This document shows positions 28,498 through 37,005 of a DNA stretch of 64,000 nucleotides, piece by piece. The DNA lies in contig NZ_JABFCN010000051.1 of the NCBI RefSeq assembly GCF_013087515.1, positions 62,001 to 126,000 on the forward strand, read 5' to 3'. This stretch comes from Rhizobium sophorae (GTDB lineage: Bacteria > Pseudomonadota > Alphaproteobacteria > Rhizobiales > Rhizobiaceae). The translations under genes were made by a program, and so were the position numbers. The notes beneath the pieces are model-generated. The model searched no databases. It saw only the letters and a program-made list of their open reading frames with translations, and was not told where the DNA came from. Positions within the stretch are counted from its first letter, which is position 1, and each line of letters starts with the position of its first letter.

Positions 28498-29664
28498 ATG
28501 AAAATCACCAGCGTTCGGCCGTGGCTCATCAGATCCGATGCTTCCTATTGGGGAGAGTTTCTGTTCGTCGAAGTGACGACCGACGAGGGGGTGAGCGGCT
28601 GGGGAGAGATCACCACCACGACAAGGCTCGCCAATCGCGCCCTCTGCACGATCCTGCGACAGATTGGTGCCGCTGTGACGGGCGAGGACCCGGCGCGTAT
28701 CGAGTATCTGTGGCACAAGATATTCCGCAGCTTCACCTATATGGGCAGTCGCGGCGCCGCAGTCGAATGCGTGAGCGCCATCGACATAGCCCTTTGGGAC
28801 ATCCGAGGCAAAGTTCTTGGTAAGCCGATTTACGAGCTGATGGGCGGACCGATACGCGATGAAATTGCGCTCTACACCCATCCCAACCAGGCCAAATTTA
28901 CCAGCAAGGAGGGTGTGGTCCGGGAAATTCTGGACATCGTCGAGTCCGGCCACACTGCGCTCAAGTTCGATCCTTTCCCCCACCAGGGCCGCACCGCCGA
29001 TGGACAGCCTCGCGAACAGCGGGACGGCTACCTCGATGGCAGCATGACCCGCAAGGATGAGCGCGAAGCCGCCGAGCTCACGGCTCTGATCCGCGAAACG
29101 GCGGGCTCTGATGTCGACATCCTCATCGATGCGCATGGCCGGTTCGACGTTCCCACCGCCATTCGCCTCTGCCGGAGCCTCGAGGAAGCCGGTCAGATCG
29201 ACTGGTTCGAGGAGCCCTGTCCGCCCGAGAGCCTCAACGCCCTCAAGCAGGTCCGTGAGAAGGTCAGCGCCGCTATCTCGTGGGGCGAGCGCGGCCACAC
29301 GAAATGGGATTTCGTGCCTGTGCTCGAAAACAAGCTCGCCGACTACATCATGCCTGATGTCACCTGGACCGGCGGCATTACCGAACTCAAGAAGATTTCG
29401 GCCCTATGCGAAGCCTATTACATCCCGGTCTCGCCGCATGACGCCGCAGGACCGATCAACGTGGTTGCGGGAGCGCAGGTGATGATGACCGTTCCTAATT
29501 TCTACAAACTTGAAACGTCGGAGTGGAACCTGGGCAAATACGATCACCTCATCGACAGACCGCTCGATGTTTCGAACGGCAGCCTTAAGCTTACGCCCAA
29601 GCCTGGTCTCGGCGTCGAAATGAACCGCGACTACCTTCAAAGCCACGAGATAGAGCTGGATTAG
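28498..29664 (+). CDS. Enolase superfamily dehydratase (mandelate racemase group)
   Basis: 388 residues. Metal ligands and catalytic groups: D211 and H213 (LIDAHGRFD), E238 (WFEEP), E264 (SWGERG) and H314 (VSPHDAAGP). The Asp-x-His at the third barrel strand again points to a sugar-acid dehydratase. A Lys on the second strand is kept (TALKFDPFP). The 165-190 loop is long and charged, often where substrate specificity lies. It begins 53 bp after the GntR gene. The exact acid sugar cannot be read from sequence. Confidence 0.88.
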   Translation: MKITSVRPWLIRSDASYWGEFLFVEVTTDEGVSGWGEITTTTRLANRALCTILRQIGAAVTGEDPARIEYLWHKIFRSFTYMGSRGAAVECVSAIDIALWDIRGKVLGKPIYELMGGPIRDEIALYTHPNQAKFTSKEGVVREILDIVESGHTALKFDPFPHQGRTADGQPREQRDGYLDGSMTRKDEREAAELTALIRETAGSDVDILIDAHGRFDVPTAIRLCRSLEEAGQIDWFEEPCPPESLNALKQVREKVSAAISWGERGHTKWDFVPVLENKLADYIMPDVTWTGGITELKKISALCEAYYIPVSPHDAAGPINVVAGAQVMMTVPNFYKLETSEWNLGKYDHLIDRPLDVSNGSLKLTPKPGLGVEMNRDYLQSHEIELD

Positions 29665-29728
29665 CGACGCTCTATGCCGCCGCAGCCGCGCGCGGCGACG
29701 AACCCCGCCGACAGAACGAGGATAAATC

Positions 29729-31090
29729 ATGCCAGAGGCAGATGGAGCCGACGAGGCGCTCAATCGGGTGAACACGCATTCCAAGCCGTCCGACCTTCGC
29801 ATTACCGACATGCGGGTCGCCGAAATTGTCGGCGCGCCGTTCACCTCGGTACTGCTCAAGATTTACACCAACCAGGGCATCGTCGGGCTTGGCGAGGTGC
29901 GCGACGGCGCCAGCGCCACCTACGCGCTGATGCTGAAGAGCCGGTTGCTCGGCGAGAACCCTTGCAACATCGATCGACTGTTTCGCCGGATCAAGCAGTT
30001 CGGCGGGCACGGCCGGCAAGGCGGCGGCGTGTCGGCGGTTGAAATCGCGTTGTGGGATCTTGCCGGCAAGGTCTACGGCGTCCCCATCTACCAGATGCTC
30101 GGCGGCCGGTTTCGGGAGAAAGTGCGCGTCTACTGCGATACCGACGCCACCGTGCCGAGCGGCACCGAGACCGGCAAGCGCCTCAAGCAGCGCATGGAGC
30201 TCGGCTTCACCTTCCTCAAGATGGATTTGGGACTGATGCAGATTGCAGATGTGCCCGGTGCGGTCGTGTCTCCTGCCGGCTCACTGGAAGGCTACCGCGA
30301 CCATCCCGGCCGCGGCCCGCTGAAGACCATTGAAGAGCGGCGCATCCGCAACGCTACATACGATTTGCATAACGTCCCGCACCCGTTTACCGGCCTCCAC
30401 TTTTCCGACAAGGGCCTCGACTTCCTTGAGCAATACATTGCCGAGGTTCGTGAGGTCATCGGCATGGATGTGCCGCTCGCCATCGACCATATCGGCCATA
30501 TCTCAGTGCAGAACGGCATTCGCCTTGCCAGGCGCATTGAAAAATACGTGCCAGCCTGGCTCGAGGATGTGATCCCATGGCAATATAGCGGGCAATACCG
30601 ACAATTGCAGGACTCCACCACGGTGCCGATCTGCACTGGCGAGGACATATACCTCAAGGAGGGCTTCGAGCCTCTGCTCAAGAGCGGCGGCGTCTCCGTT
30701 ATCCACCCGGACCTGCTCACCAGTGGGGGCATCCTCGAGACCAAGAAGATCGGAGACATGGCGCAGGACCATGGTGTCGCCATGGCTATCCACATGGCAG
30801 AAAGTCCAATCGCCGCAATGGCCGCCGCACACGTCGCGACGGCGACCGAAAATTTCATGGCGCTCGAATACCATTCCGCCGATGTCGACTGGTGGGACGA
30901 TATCGTCACGGGCCTTCCCAAGCCGCTGGTGAAGAACGGCTTCATCACTGTTCCGGACAAGCCGGGACTGGGGATTGACGACGTCGTCGACGAGGTGATC
31001 TCGCGGCATCTGCAGCCGGGTGTCACCGGCATCTGGCAGCCTACGGATCACTGGGACGATGAATATTCCTGGGATCGCACCTGGAGCTGA
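29729..31090 (+). CDS. Enolase superfamily protein (mannonate dehydratase-like branch)
   Basis: 453 residues, longer than usual because of a 50-residue insertion around 170-235 ([20 protein letters not shown] and on). Ligands: D253 with H254/H257 ([10 protein letters not shown]), E279 (WLEDV), E305 (CTGEDIYL) and H355 (AIHMAESP). The Trp-rich C-terminus ([18 protein letters not shown]) resembles mannonate-dehydratase-type members. GAGGATAA precedes the ATG. It follows the previous gene by 64 bp and precedes the third by 17 bp. The substrate is unknown but probably a sugar acid. Confidence 0.85.
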   Translation: MPEADGADEALNRVNTHSKPSDLRITDMRVAEIVGAPFTSVLLKIYTNQGIVGLGEVRDGASATYALMLKSRLLGENPCNIDRLFRRIKQFGGHGRQGGGVSAVEIALWDLAGKVYGVPIYQMLGGRFREKVRVYCDTDATVPSGTETGKRLKQRMELGFTFLKMDLGLMQIADVPGAVVSPAGSLEGYRDHPGRGPLKTIEERRIRNATYDLHNVPHPFTGLHFSDKGLDFLEQYIAEVREVIGMDVPLAIDHIGHISVQNGIRLARRIEKYVPAWLEDVIPWQYSGQYRQLQDSTTVPICTGEDIYLKEGFEPLLKSGGVSVIHPDLLTSGGILETKKIGDMAQDHGVAMAIHMAESPIAAMAAAHVATATENFMALEYHSADVDWWDDIVTGLPKPLVKNGFITVPDKPGLGIDDVVDEVISRHLQPGVTGIWQPTDHWDDEYSWDRTWS

Positions 31091-31107
31091 GGCGAAAAGG
31101 AACGAAA

Positions 31108-32307
31108 ATGAAGATCACTGATCTGCGCTGCGCCGTTATCGGCAAACACCCGATCGTCCGCATCGTTACGGACGAGGGCCTCTATGGCTTGGGTGAAGTC
31201 GAATTCACCAAGTCCTACCTCAAGCCCTTTGTGCTGCATTTCCGCGAGGCGCTGATCGGCGAGGACCCGACCGACGTTGAGAGAGTGATGCTGAAGATCC
31301 GCCAACGCGGCTCTTTCAAGCCATACGGCGCGGCGGTGAGCGCTATCGAGCATGCGCTGTGGGATATTGCCGGCAAGGCCGCGGGCGTGCCCGTCTATAA
31401 ACTGCTCGGCGGCAAGGTGCGGGACAAGGTGCGCGTTTACAATGGCTCGATTCGCCAGAAACGCAGGGGTGACCGGCCGGAGGATTACGCCGCTGACGTC
31501 AAATGGATGATGGAGCAGCCGCAGAACTTCTTCATGGTCAAGCAAGGAATCTCCTTCCACTCCAACATGAAGGACACCATCGAGGACTTCCACTACGGCG
31601 TGACGCAGAAGAAGGCCGGTTATCACGGCGCCATGGATCAGGGCATGATCAGCGAGCGCGGTTTCAATCACATGCTCGACTGCGTGATCGCGATGAAGGA
31701 AGTGCTGGGCGACAAAGTCAGCCTGGCGCTCGACTGCGGCCCGGGCTGGATGCTGCCCGATGCGATCAAGTTCGCTCGCGCGGTCGAGAAGTACAATTTG
31801 ATGTGGCTCGAGGACATGCTGACTGGCGACTACGTGCCGTGGGTCAATCCGCAGGCCTATCGGGAACTGACAACCTCCACCTCGACGCCAATCCACACCG
31901 GTGAGCAGATCTACCTGCGGCACAATTTCAAGGAACTGATCGAGACGCAGGCGGTACGCGTCATCGGCCCCGATCCAGCCGACGTTGGCGGCATTGCCGA
32001 GCTCAAATGGGTCGCCGAGCACGCCTATATGCACTCGATCCTGATGGCACCGCACGGCACCGCCAACGGCCTGCTGGGGCTCGGCGCGTTGATCAATGTC
32101 TGCGCCACCTTGCCTGCCAATTACATCGCGTTCGAATATCCGACCGCCTCCGACCCCTGGTGGGACGATCTGGTAATCGGCTTGCCGCCGCAGATCGTGA
32201 AGGACAGCATGGTGGACCTACTGGAAGCGCCGGGGCTGGGCCTCGATATCGACGCCGAAGCGGCCAGGAGATATCTCAGAGAAGAGGATGTGGGCTTCTT
32301 CGACTGA
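31108..32307 (+). CDS. Enolase superfamily protein with altered third-strand motif
   Basis: 399 residues. Close in layout to the previous gene, with E235 (WLEDM), E265 (HTGEQIYL) and H316 (MAPHGT), and a Lys on the second strand at K145 (FMVKQGI). At the third strand the motif is D209-C-G (LALDCGPGW), so the His of the Asp-x-His pair is missing. It may be a dehydratase using the K145 base, or a racemase/epimerase. AAAAGGA lies 9 bp before the ATG. Last gene of the plus-strand arm. Confidence 0.83.
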   Translation: MKITDLRCAVIGKHPIVRIVTDEGLYGLGEVEFTKSYLKPFVLHFREALIGEDPTDVERVMLKIRQRGSFKPYGAAVSAIEHALWDIAGKAAGVPVYKLLGGKVRDKVRVYNGSIRQKRRGDRPEDYAADVKWMMEQPQNFFMVKQGISFHSNMKDTIEDFHYGVTQKKAGYHGAMDQGMISERGFNHMLDCVIAMKEVLGDKVSLALDCGPGWMLPDAIKFARAVEKYNLMWLEDMLTGDYVPWVNPQAYRELTTSTSTPIHTGEQIYLRHNFKELIETQAVRVIGPDPADVGGIAELKWVAEHAYMHSILMAPHGTANGLLGLGALINVCATLPANYIAFEYPTASDPWWDDLVIGLPPQIVKDSMVDLLEAPGLGLDIDAEAARRYLREEDVGFFD

Positions 32308-32414
32308 ACCTCTCTCCGCCTCCACGACATGAATCGTCTACGCAATTACTGTCCGGAATGACACGTTTCGGGTCATGCATCATACAAGCGCTTTCTCTTC
32401 CGGGGCGTCTGAGA

Positions 32415-32867
32415 TCAACTTCGCGCCATATACTCCTTCACCAGTCCCTCATACGCGTCCATCTCAGGCAGCGCTTCGTAGCTGTATATCGCCCCGGTCT
32501 CGGCGAATGACAGTTTCTCGCTCGTCCATGTCTCGATGAAGGGCGTGAACCAGCTAGGATCATCCAGCATGGTCGCGCGCAGATTGACGAACCAGTCCAT
32601 GCCTTCCGGCCGGGTGAACATCCAGCTCATGCAATGCGGGCAGAAATAATGCTTCGTGACGCCATGCAGGCCGCCGATGACCGGCTCGCCCTGTATCACC
32701 TCAAAGCCTTCGCTGGGGATGGCCGCACTCAGCGAATAGGCGCTTGATGTCATCTTCTGGCACCCCGTGCAATGGCAGGCCATGGTGAGCAGTGGCGGGG
32801 CGCTGATCTTCAATCGCACCCGGCCGCAACGGCAGCCGCCTTCCATGGGTAAGGTTCGCTCGCTCAT
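32415..32867 (-). CDS. GFA family protein (CENP-V/GFA domain)
   Basis: 150 residues. Two zinc sites are clear: CRCGRV with CHCTGCQKM at residues 12-40, and CPHCMSW near residue 77. This is the glutathione-dependent formaldehyde-activating (GFA) fold, but most family members have no proven activity, so the general name is safer. It converges on the last island gene, 107 bp apart, and marks the return to ordinary genes. Confidence 0.9.
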   Translation of the reverse strand: MSERTLPMEGGCRCGRVRLKISAPPLLTMACHCTGCQKMTSSAYSLSAAIPSEGFEVIQGEPVIGGLHGVTKHYFCPHCMSWMFTRPEGMDWFVNLRATMLDDPSWFTPFIETWTSEKLSFAETGAIYSYEALPEMDAYEGLVKEYMARS

Positions 32868-32955
32868 GATGTCCTCCCGTTTGCCTTCTGATCTAGTGGA
32901 GCTTTCGTCGCTGTCGAGGTGGCGAGGTCATCGCGGAATGGCGGCCTTGCCGGCG

Positions 32956-33060
32956 TTAGAGCGTTTCCGTTTTCTCCGAATCACGGAAATGCTCTATCTC
33001 TTTGTTTTCACGCAATTCCGGACGCAAAACCGCTACGCACTTTTGCTGGAATTGCTCTAG
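32956..33060. repeat. Palindromic intergenic repeat (TTAGAGC...GCTCTA family), copy 1
   Basis: TTAGAGCGTTTCCGT pairs with ACGGAAATGCTCTA in the first half; a second hairpin, GCAATTCC..GGAATTGCTCTA, contains the core AAAACCGCTACGCACTTTT. The same core (AAAACCGCTGCACACTTTT) and the TTAGAGC/GCTCTA ends recur at 51757-51811. The last bases overlap the stop codon of the acetyltransferase gene (33057-33059). Confidence 0.75.
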
Positions 33061-33605
33061 CGGATGCGGGCCGGATTGCCGACCATGGTTGCGCCGGCCG
33101 GCACATCCCTGGTCACCACCGCGCCGGCGCCGACGATCGCACCGTCGCCGATCACGACGCCGCCGAGGATGATGGCGCTGCCACCGATCCAGACGTCACT
33201 GCCGATGACGACCGGCCGGGCGATCTCGATGCCTGTGCTGCGCAGTGCCGGATCTTTGTGATGCTCGGCGCAATAGATCTGCACGCCGGGGCCGAACATG
33301 CTGCGGTCGCCGATGGTCACCCGGCCGGAATCGAGGATGGTGCAGCCGGCATTGAAATAGACGCGCTCGCCAAGAGTGATATTGATGCCGTAGGAGCAGT
33401 GAAACGGCGCTTCGATGAAGATATCGGGCGTGGCCTGCGCAAAGAGCGCTCGCAGGGCCGGCGCGACGGCGCCGCGCTCGTCCGGCGGCAGCGTGTTATG
33501 CGCGTGGACCGCGGCACGCGCCTGCCGGCGCAAGACATCGAGCTCGTCATCGAGGCAGCAATACCATTCGCCTGCCGCCATCTTCTCGCGTTCGCTCGCC
33601 GGCAT
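33057..33605 (-). CDS. Maltose/galactoside-type O-acetyltransferase (hexapeptide repeat)
   Basis: 182 residues. The N-terminal maltose acetyltransferase helix ([20 protein letters not shown]) precedes left-handed beta-helix hexapeptides ([40 protein letters not shown]). The catalytic His is in YCAEHHKD. It acetylates sugars from acetyl-CoA; NodL of rhizobia belongs to the same family, but nothing here shows nodulation use. It begins 11 bp after the amidotransferase gene, so the two are an operon. Its stop lies inside a palindromic repeat. Confidence 0.9.
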   Translation of the reverse strand: MPASEREKMAAGEWYCCLDDELDVLRRQARAAVHAHNTLPPDERGAVAPALRALFAQATPDIFIEAPFHCSYGINITLGERVYFNAGCTILDSGRVTIGDRSMFGPGVQIYCAEHHKDPALRSTGIEIARPVVIGSDVWIGGSAIILGGVVIGDGAIVGAGAVVTRDVPAGATMVGNPARIR

Positions 33606-33616
33606 CGCCTCACCCC

Positions 33617-34354
33617 TCACGCCGAGGCCTGCGACAGCGTTTCTGCCTCTTGCCGATCGATCAGGCTGACCCAGGCGCGGGCGATGGCAAGGCCTGCGGC
33701 ATCGGCGGCAACGGCATGTCTTGCTGCCAGTTCGGCATGGTTTTCCAGCCAGCCCGGCGCAATGCGCGCGATCGTATCGGGGAATTCGGCCTTCCATTGC
33801 TCGACGACCGCTGAATTGGCCTCGAAATGGAACTGGGTGCCATAAACGGCGCGGCCGATGCGGAAGGCCTGGTTCTCGGCAACGGCGCTCGAGGCAAGAC
33901 GCACCGCGCCCTCAGGCAGAGAAAACGTATCGGCATGCCATTCGAAGATGGTGAATTCGCCGCCAAGCGCCGATAGCAGCGGATCGGCCCGGCCCTCGCC
34001 GGTGACGCCGATCCCGTGCCAGCCGAATTCGCAGGCAGTCCCTAAGAGATTGTCGGCGCCATAGGCGCGGGCGAGGATCTGGCTGCCGAGGCAAATGCCG
34101 AGCACGGCCTTGCCGGCATCGCCAAAGCGGCGCGTGAGCCGGACGAGCTCCGGCAGATAGGAGTGGGTTTCGTCATCCAGCGCGCTCTGCTCACCGCCGA
34201 GAACGACCAGCGCGTCATGGCCGGATATGTCTAGCGGCAGTATGCCGTCCTGCCACACCCGGAACCACTCGATCTCTGCTCCTGCCTCGTCGAGGGCCGC
34301 GGCAAGTGCACCGAGGCCGGTATTCCTCATGTTTTCGATGACTGCGACGCGCAT
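33617..34354 (-). CDS. Class I glutamine amidotransferase (GMP synthase-like domain)
   Basis: 245 residues. The triad is visible: Cys in [15 protein letters not shown] (about residue 85), His and Glu in YGTQFHFEA (near 181-183). It is a stand-alone amidotransferase domain like those annotated GMP synthase-like; some cleave gamma-glutamyl amides. The ATG at 34354 begins the fold ([15 protein letters not shown]). First gene of a pair with the acetyltransferase; divergent from the SelW-like gene. Confidence 0.88.
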   Translation of the reverse strand: MRVAVIENMRNTGLGALAAALDEAGAEIEWFRVWQDGILPLDISGHDALVVLGGEQSALDDETHSYLPELVRLTRRFGDAGKAVLGICLGSQILARAYGADNLLGTACEFGWHGIGVTGEGRADPLLSALGGEFTIFEWHADTFSLPEGAVRLASSAVAENQAFRIGRAVYGTQFHFEANSAVVEQWKAEFPDTIARIAPGWLENHAELAARHAVAADAAGLAIARAWVSLIDRQEAETLSQASA

Positions 34355-34483
34355 AGGCTCTTCCTGGTATGGCCGACCATCGGAAGAGACCATGGCGGAG
34401 GGCGGCGCGCAAGACGCTCATGCGAGGGCGATTGCGCGCGCACGCCACAGGGCTTAAATCTCAGCAAACGAAAGGACATTGCC

Positions 34484-34777
34484 ATGACCGAGAAAGCCCG
34501 CGTCACGATCCTCTACTGCACCCAATGCAACTGGCTCCTGCGCGCCAGCTGGATGGCGCAGGAGCTGCTGCATACCTTTTCCGACAGCCTCAGTGAAGTG
34601 GCGCTGATCCCCGCCACCGGCGGCAATTTCGAGATCCGCGTCAATGGCGATCTGATCTGGGAGCGCAAGCGCGACGGCGGCTTTCCCGGGCCGAAGGAGC
34701 TGAAACAGCGGGTCCGCGACATCGTCGAGCCCGGCCGGGATCTCGGCCATGTCGACCGCGCCTCGCTGGAAAGCTGA
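34484..34777 (+). CDS. SelT/SelW/SelH family protein (Rdx)
   Basis: 97 residues. A thioredoxin-like fold with a C-x-x-C motif near the N-terminus (ILYCTQCNWLLRASWMAQEL), where eukaryotic relatives have selenocysteine. The middle (GNFEIRVNGDLIWERKRDGG) and FPGPKELKQRVRD are typical of the Rdx family. Probably a thiol-redox protein; partner unknown. AACGAAAGGA precedes the ATG. Confidence 0.9.
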   Translation: MTEKARVTILYCTQCNWLLRASWMAQELLHTFSDSLSEVALIPATGGNFEIRVNGDLIWERKRDGGFPGPKELKQRVRDIVEPGRDLGHVDRASLES

Positions 34778-34787
34778 CGACGAAGGC

Positions 34788-35210
34788 TCAGCGATAGGGC
34801 GAGCGGCAGGTCTTGTAGATGCCCTCATAAGTGAGGAAACGATCGGTCCTCGGATTGTAGGAACGGTACTCATTGCTGCACCAGGCGGCATGGCTGTTCA
34901 TGTCGCGCGGCTTCGGCTGCACTCGGCGCACCGGCGGCGGATCATAAGTTAGCTGCGGCCGGCCAGCGGCCCCCGGCTGGTAATAAGTCGGCCCCGTCGC
35001 ACCGCGCGGCCGGTAGTTCGGCTGGACATAGGCGGGACGATGCCATTGCTGGGGCCCGAAACCGAAGCAGCCGCGAAAATCGCAAAGCGTCGATCCAGTG
35101 TTGAGCGGCCCGACCCCCGGCTTGCCGAGCTTCAACGAATCAGCCTCGGCGACTGCAGGCGTGAGAATGGCGAGAAGGCCGGCGAGCAATAGCGTGCGAG
35201 GAGCGGGCAT
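34788..35210 (-). CDS. BA14K-like secreted protein
   Basis: 140 residues with a signal peptide (LLLAGLLAILTPAVAEADSL) and a Pro/Tyr-rich middle. The C-terminal block HAAWCSNEYRSYNPRTDRFL and YEGIYKTCRSPY is the BA14K motif, first known from an immunoreactive Brucella lectin-like protein. Paired cysteines suggest disulfides in the periplasm or at the surface. It converges with the SelW-like gene, 10 bp between stops. Confidence 0.88.
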   Translation of the reverse strand: MPAPRTLLLAGLLAILTPAVAEADSLKLGKPGVGPLNTGSTLCDFRGCFGFGPQQWHRPAYVQPNYRPRGATGPTYYQPGAAGRPQLTYDPPPVRRVQPKPRDMNSHAAWCSNEYRSYNPRTDRFLTYEGIYKTCRSPYR

Positions 35211-35378
35211 GAGGCATTCCTTTCGATATTTCCTTTATATAGGGCGGACCAGCCGGAGCGCTATGCCCGTCTCAGGCCACTCCCGCCCATGTGATCGGCA
35301 GCTTTCTCGCCAAGTGTCAGAAAAACTTCAAAAACCCAGTTGACAGTCAGGAGCCACCCCCTTACATCGCTCTCCGTC

Positions 35379-35465
35379 GCCCAGATGGCGGAATTGGTAG
35401 ACGCGCCAGCTTCAGGTGCTGGTACCCGAAAGGGTGTGGAGGTTCGAGTCCTCTTCTGGGCACCA
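35379..35465 (+). tRNA. tRNA-Leu (anticodon CAG)
   Basis: GCCCAGA (35379-35385) pairs with TCTGGGC (35455-35461); encoded CCA ends the gene. The D-arm GGCGGAATTGGTAGACGC, the anticodon loop CTTCAGG with CAG, a long variable arm (TACCCGAAAGGGTGT) and the T-arm GGTTCGAGTC are all present. The long variable arm is the type II form of leucine tRNAs. Confidence 0.97.
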
Positions 35466-35477
35466 TTCCCATTTTAT

Positions 35478-35516
35478 CCCCTTTGAAATTGTTGAATATT
35501 CACCCTTTCAAAGGGG
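35478..35516 (+). repeat. Inverted repeat 12 bp after tRNA-Leu
   Basis: CCCCTTTGAAA (35478-35488) and TTTCAAAGGGG (35506-35516) are perfect 11-bp arms with a 17-base loop. It may help end the tRNA transcript, although no T run follows, or mark an insertion boundary. Confidence 0.5.
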
Positions 35517-35600
35517 TGGCCGTTCTCGACTGCTACAGCGGCCCACACTATGGTGCTACGATTTCACGGCCCATGGCTAACTTGGGACGAAGTAAGCAAT

Positions 35601-36002
35601 ATGCGAAGCAGACGAAGGCAATTGGGTTCGGCCATGACGCTTCCTGCCGTCATACTAGGCGCGAGCCTTCTTTCAGGCTGCTACCTACCTATCGCCTTCT
35701 CTGAAGATCACTCATATATAATCTTTCAACGCTCGCAGATCACCTACCGTAGGCACGACAGACCCGAGACAAAGTGTCGGCCGAATGCCGCGCTGCAAGT
35801 CATGGTATGTGAGGACGGCACGACATCGAAACTGCAAAGGGTTCGGCTTCCAAATAGCGAAGACGAAGTGACCGAGTTCGATGGTCGCCGATTTTGCCGT
35901 ATGTTCTTCAATGCAACCCAGGCGGATGGTTCACGCAAACTAGTTTGTTACGACCGAGTGGGGTTCGAGCTGGATGCCGCAACAGCGGCGCCGATGAAAT
36001 GA
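35601..36002 (+). CDS. Putative lipoprotein
   Basis: 133 residues from the ATG at 35601. The N-terminus MRSRRRQLGSAMTLPAVILG is followed by a lipobox (LSGC, Cys about residue 26), as in exported lipoproteins. The rest has cysteines (ETKCRPN, MVCEDGT, RRFCRMF, LVCYDR) that could form disulfides and no known domain. It is not a family I recognise. Codon use is less GC-rich than neighbouring genes, which hints at a recent or poorly conserved gene beside the tRNA. Confidence 0.55.
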   Translation: MRSRRRQLGSAMTLPAVILGASLLSGCYLPIAFSEDHSYIIFQRSQITYRRHDRPETKCRPNAALQVMVCEDGTTSKLQRVRLPNSEDEVTEFDGRRFCRMFFNATQADGSRKLVCYDRVGFELDAATAAPMK

Positions 36003-36200
36003 CGATGCAAGGTGCCCGGCCCCTCAACTCCAAACGTCATCCCCCCACGAAACAATTGTCTCTCCAGGATGGGCTTGAGTCCGAAAGGGCCGCGCTAGCT
36101 GAATTGTAGATCCAGGATCGTCCCCGCCGGAGATTGCTGGCCTCCATTGACTCCCTCACCCCAAAATGTGAACATATAGCGAACATAATGGAGTCTTGCG

Positions 36201-36485
36201 ATGATCCGATACGCCACGTCCGCAGCCAGCAACCCCGAGCCTATAAAGGCCCGCGAGGTGTCAGCTGCCAAACCGGCCATTGAAATGCCGCCCCCGAAGC
36301 CGGTCATTGACGTAGCCGCTACGGCGCCTAGGGCCGGCCTGCTGCTGCCCAGCTCCGAGGCGGACGAGCTCGGCTCCGACCCTCAACCGAAAACCACCAA
36401 GCCAGCACGCCGTGCGGCAACAAAACGTAAGTCCAAGGTCGTCGAGGCACACGACACTTCCCTGCAGCTTAGTCTAGAGGCTTAG
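36201..36485 (+). CDS. Hypothetical protein, Ala/Pro/Lys-rich
   Basis: 94 residues with a GGAG site 8 bp before the ATG. The sequence is low in complexity: AAKPAIEMPPPKPVIDVAAT, then a basic patch (KPARRAATKRKSK). It looks disordered, with a possible nucleic-acid-binding tail. No homologue is recognised, and it may not be a real gene; codon choice is fair for this genome. Confidence 0.4.
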   Translation: MIRYATSAASNPEPIKAREVSAAKPAIEMPPPKPVIDVAATAPRAGLLLPSSEADELGSDPQPKTTKPARRAATKRKSKVVEAHDTSLQLSLEA

Positions 36486-37005
36486 CCGCACGATCCGGCC
36501 AAGATATGGCGGCAGCAAACTCTCACCATAATCTATATAGCACTTCGGAAACCCGAAATTGGCTGCGGGCCTGAAATCATTGGATGTTTTTCCAGGATGA
36601 CAGCCCGCGAAAGGCGGCGAATTTCGGGATCCCGAAGTGGGATTTTTTCTTCGGCCCGGCGCGCCGGGCCTTTGCCCGGGGGCAATCGGCTGGCAGTATC
36701 TGACGTTTTCCTATCAGGATCGGCCGCTTCTGGCCGCATCAATTGCGCCAGCTTGGCGCTCCTCGTAAAGCTGGAAGGACGTGCCTTCGGCCAACGGGAT
36801 TTCCGAACGGCGAGCCTGTTCCATTGCTCAACGCACGGCCTGCGAAACGCGCGGCTGCCCGTTCCGACAGCCCCGCAAGCCTCGCACAAGAACGAAATCG
36901 GATACCGGGGCAAGGATGAACATACGGCCGTTCCGCCTGTAAAGAGCCCGGGCGGCTCTGTGGGTGGTCGGGAAACCTGACTAGACACTCTGGAGTTCGC
37001 TTGGG
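36486..37005. other. 520-bp gap upstream of the polysaccharide operon
   Basis: No convincing gene: frames of 127 and 151 codons exist on opposite strands but show Ser/Arg-rich, unstructured translations. It contains a TTCGGGATCCCGAA palindrome followed by GGGATTTTTT near 36624-36648, and an 18-bp perfect palindrome GGCCCGGCGCGCCGGGCC at 36653-36670. It probably holds the promoter of rfbF. Confidence 0.5.

Noticed and set aside
35550-35600. Longer start for the lipoprotein gene
   Set aside because: It would place 17 non-signal residues before the signal peptide, which begins naturally at 35601.
36533-36988. Opposing 151- and 127-codon frames before rfbF
   Set aside because: Ser/Arg/Pro-rich, no domain, weak ribosome sites, and they overlap palindromes.
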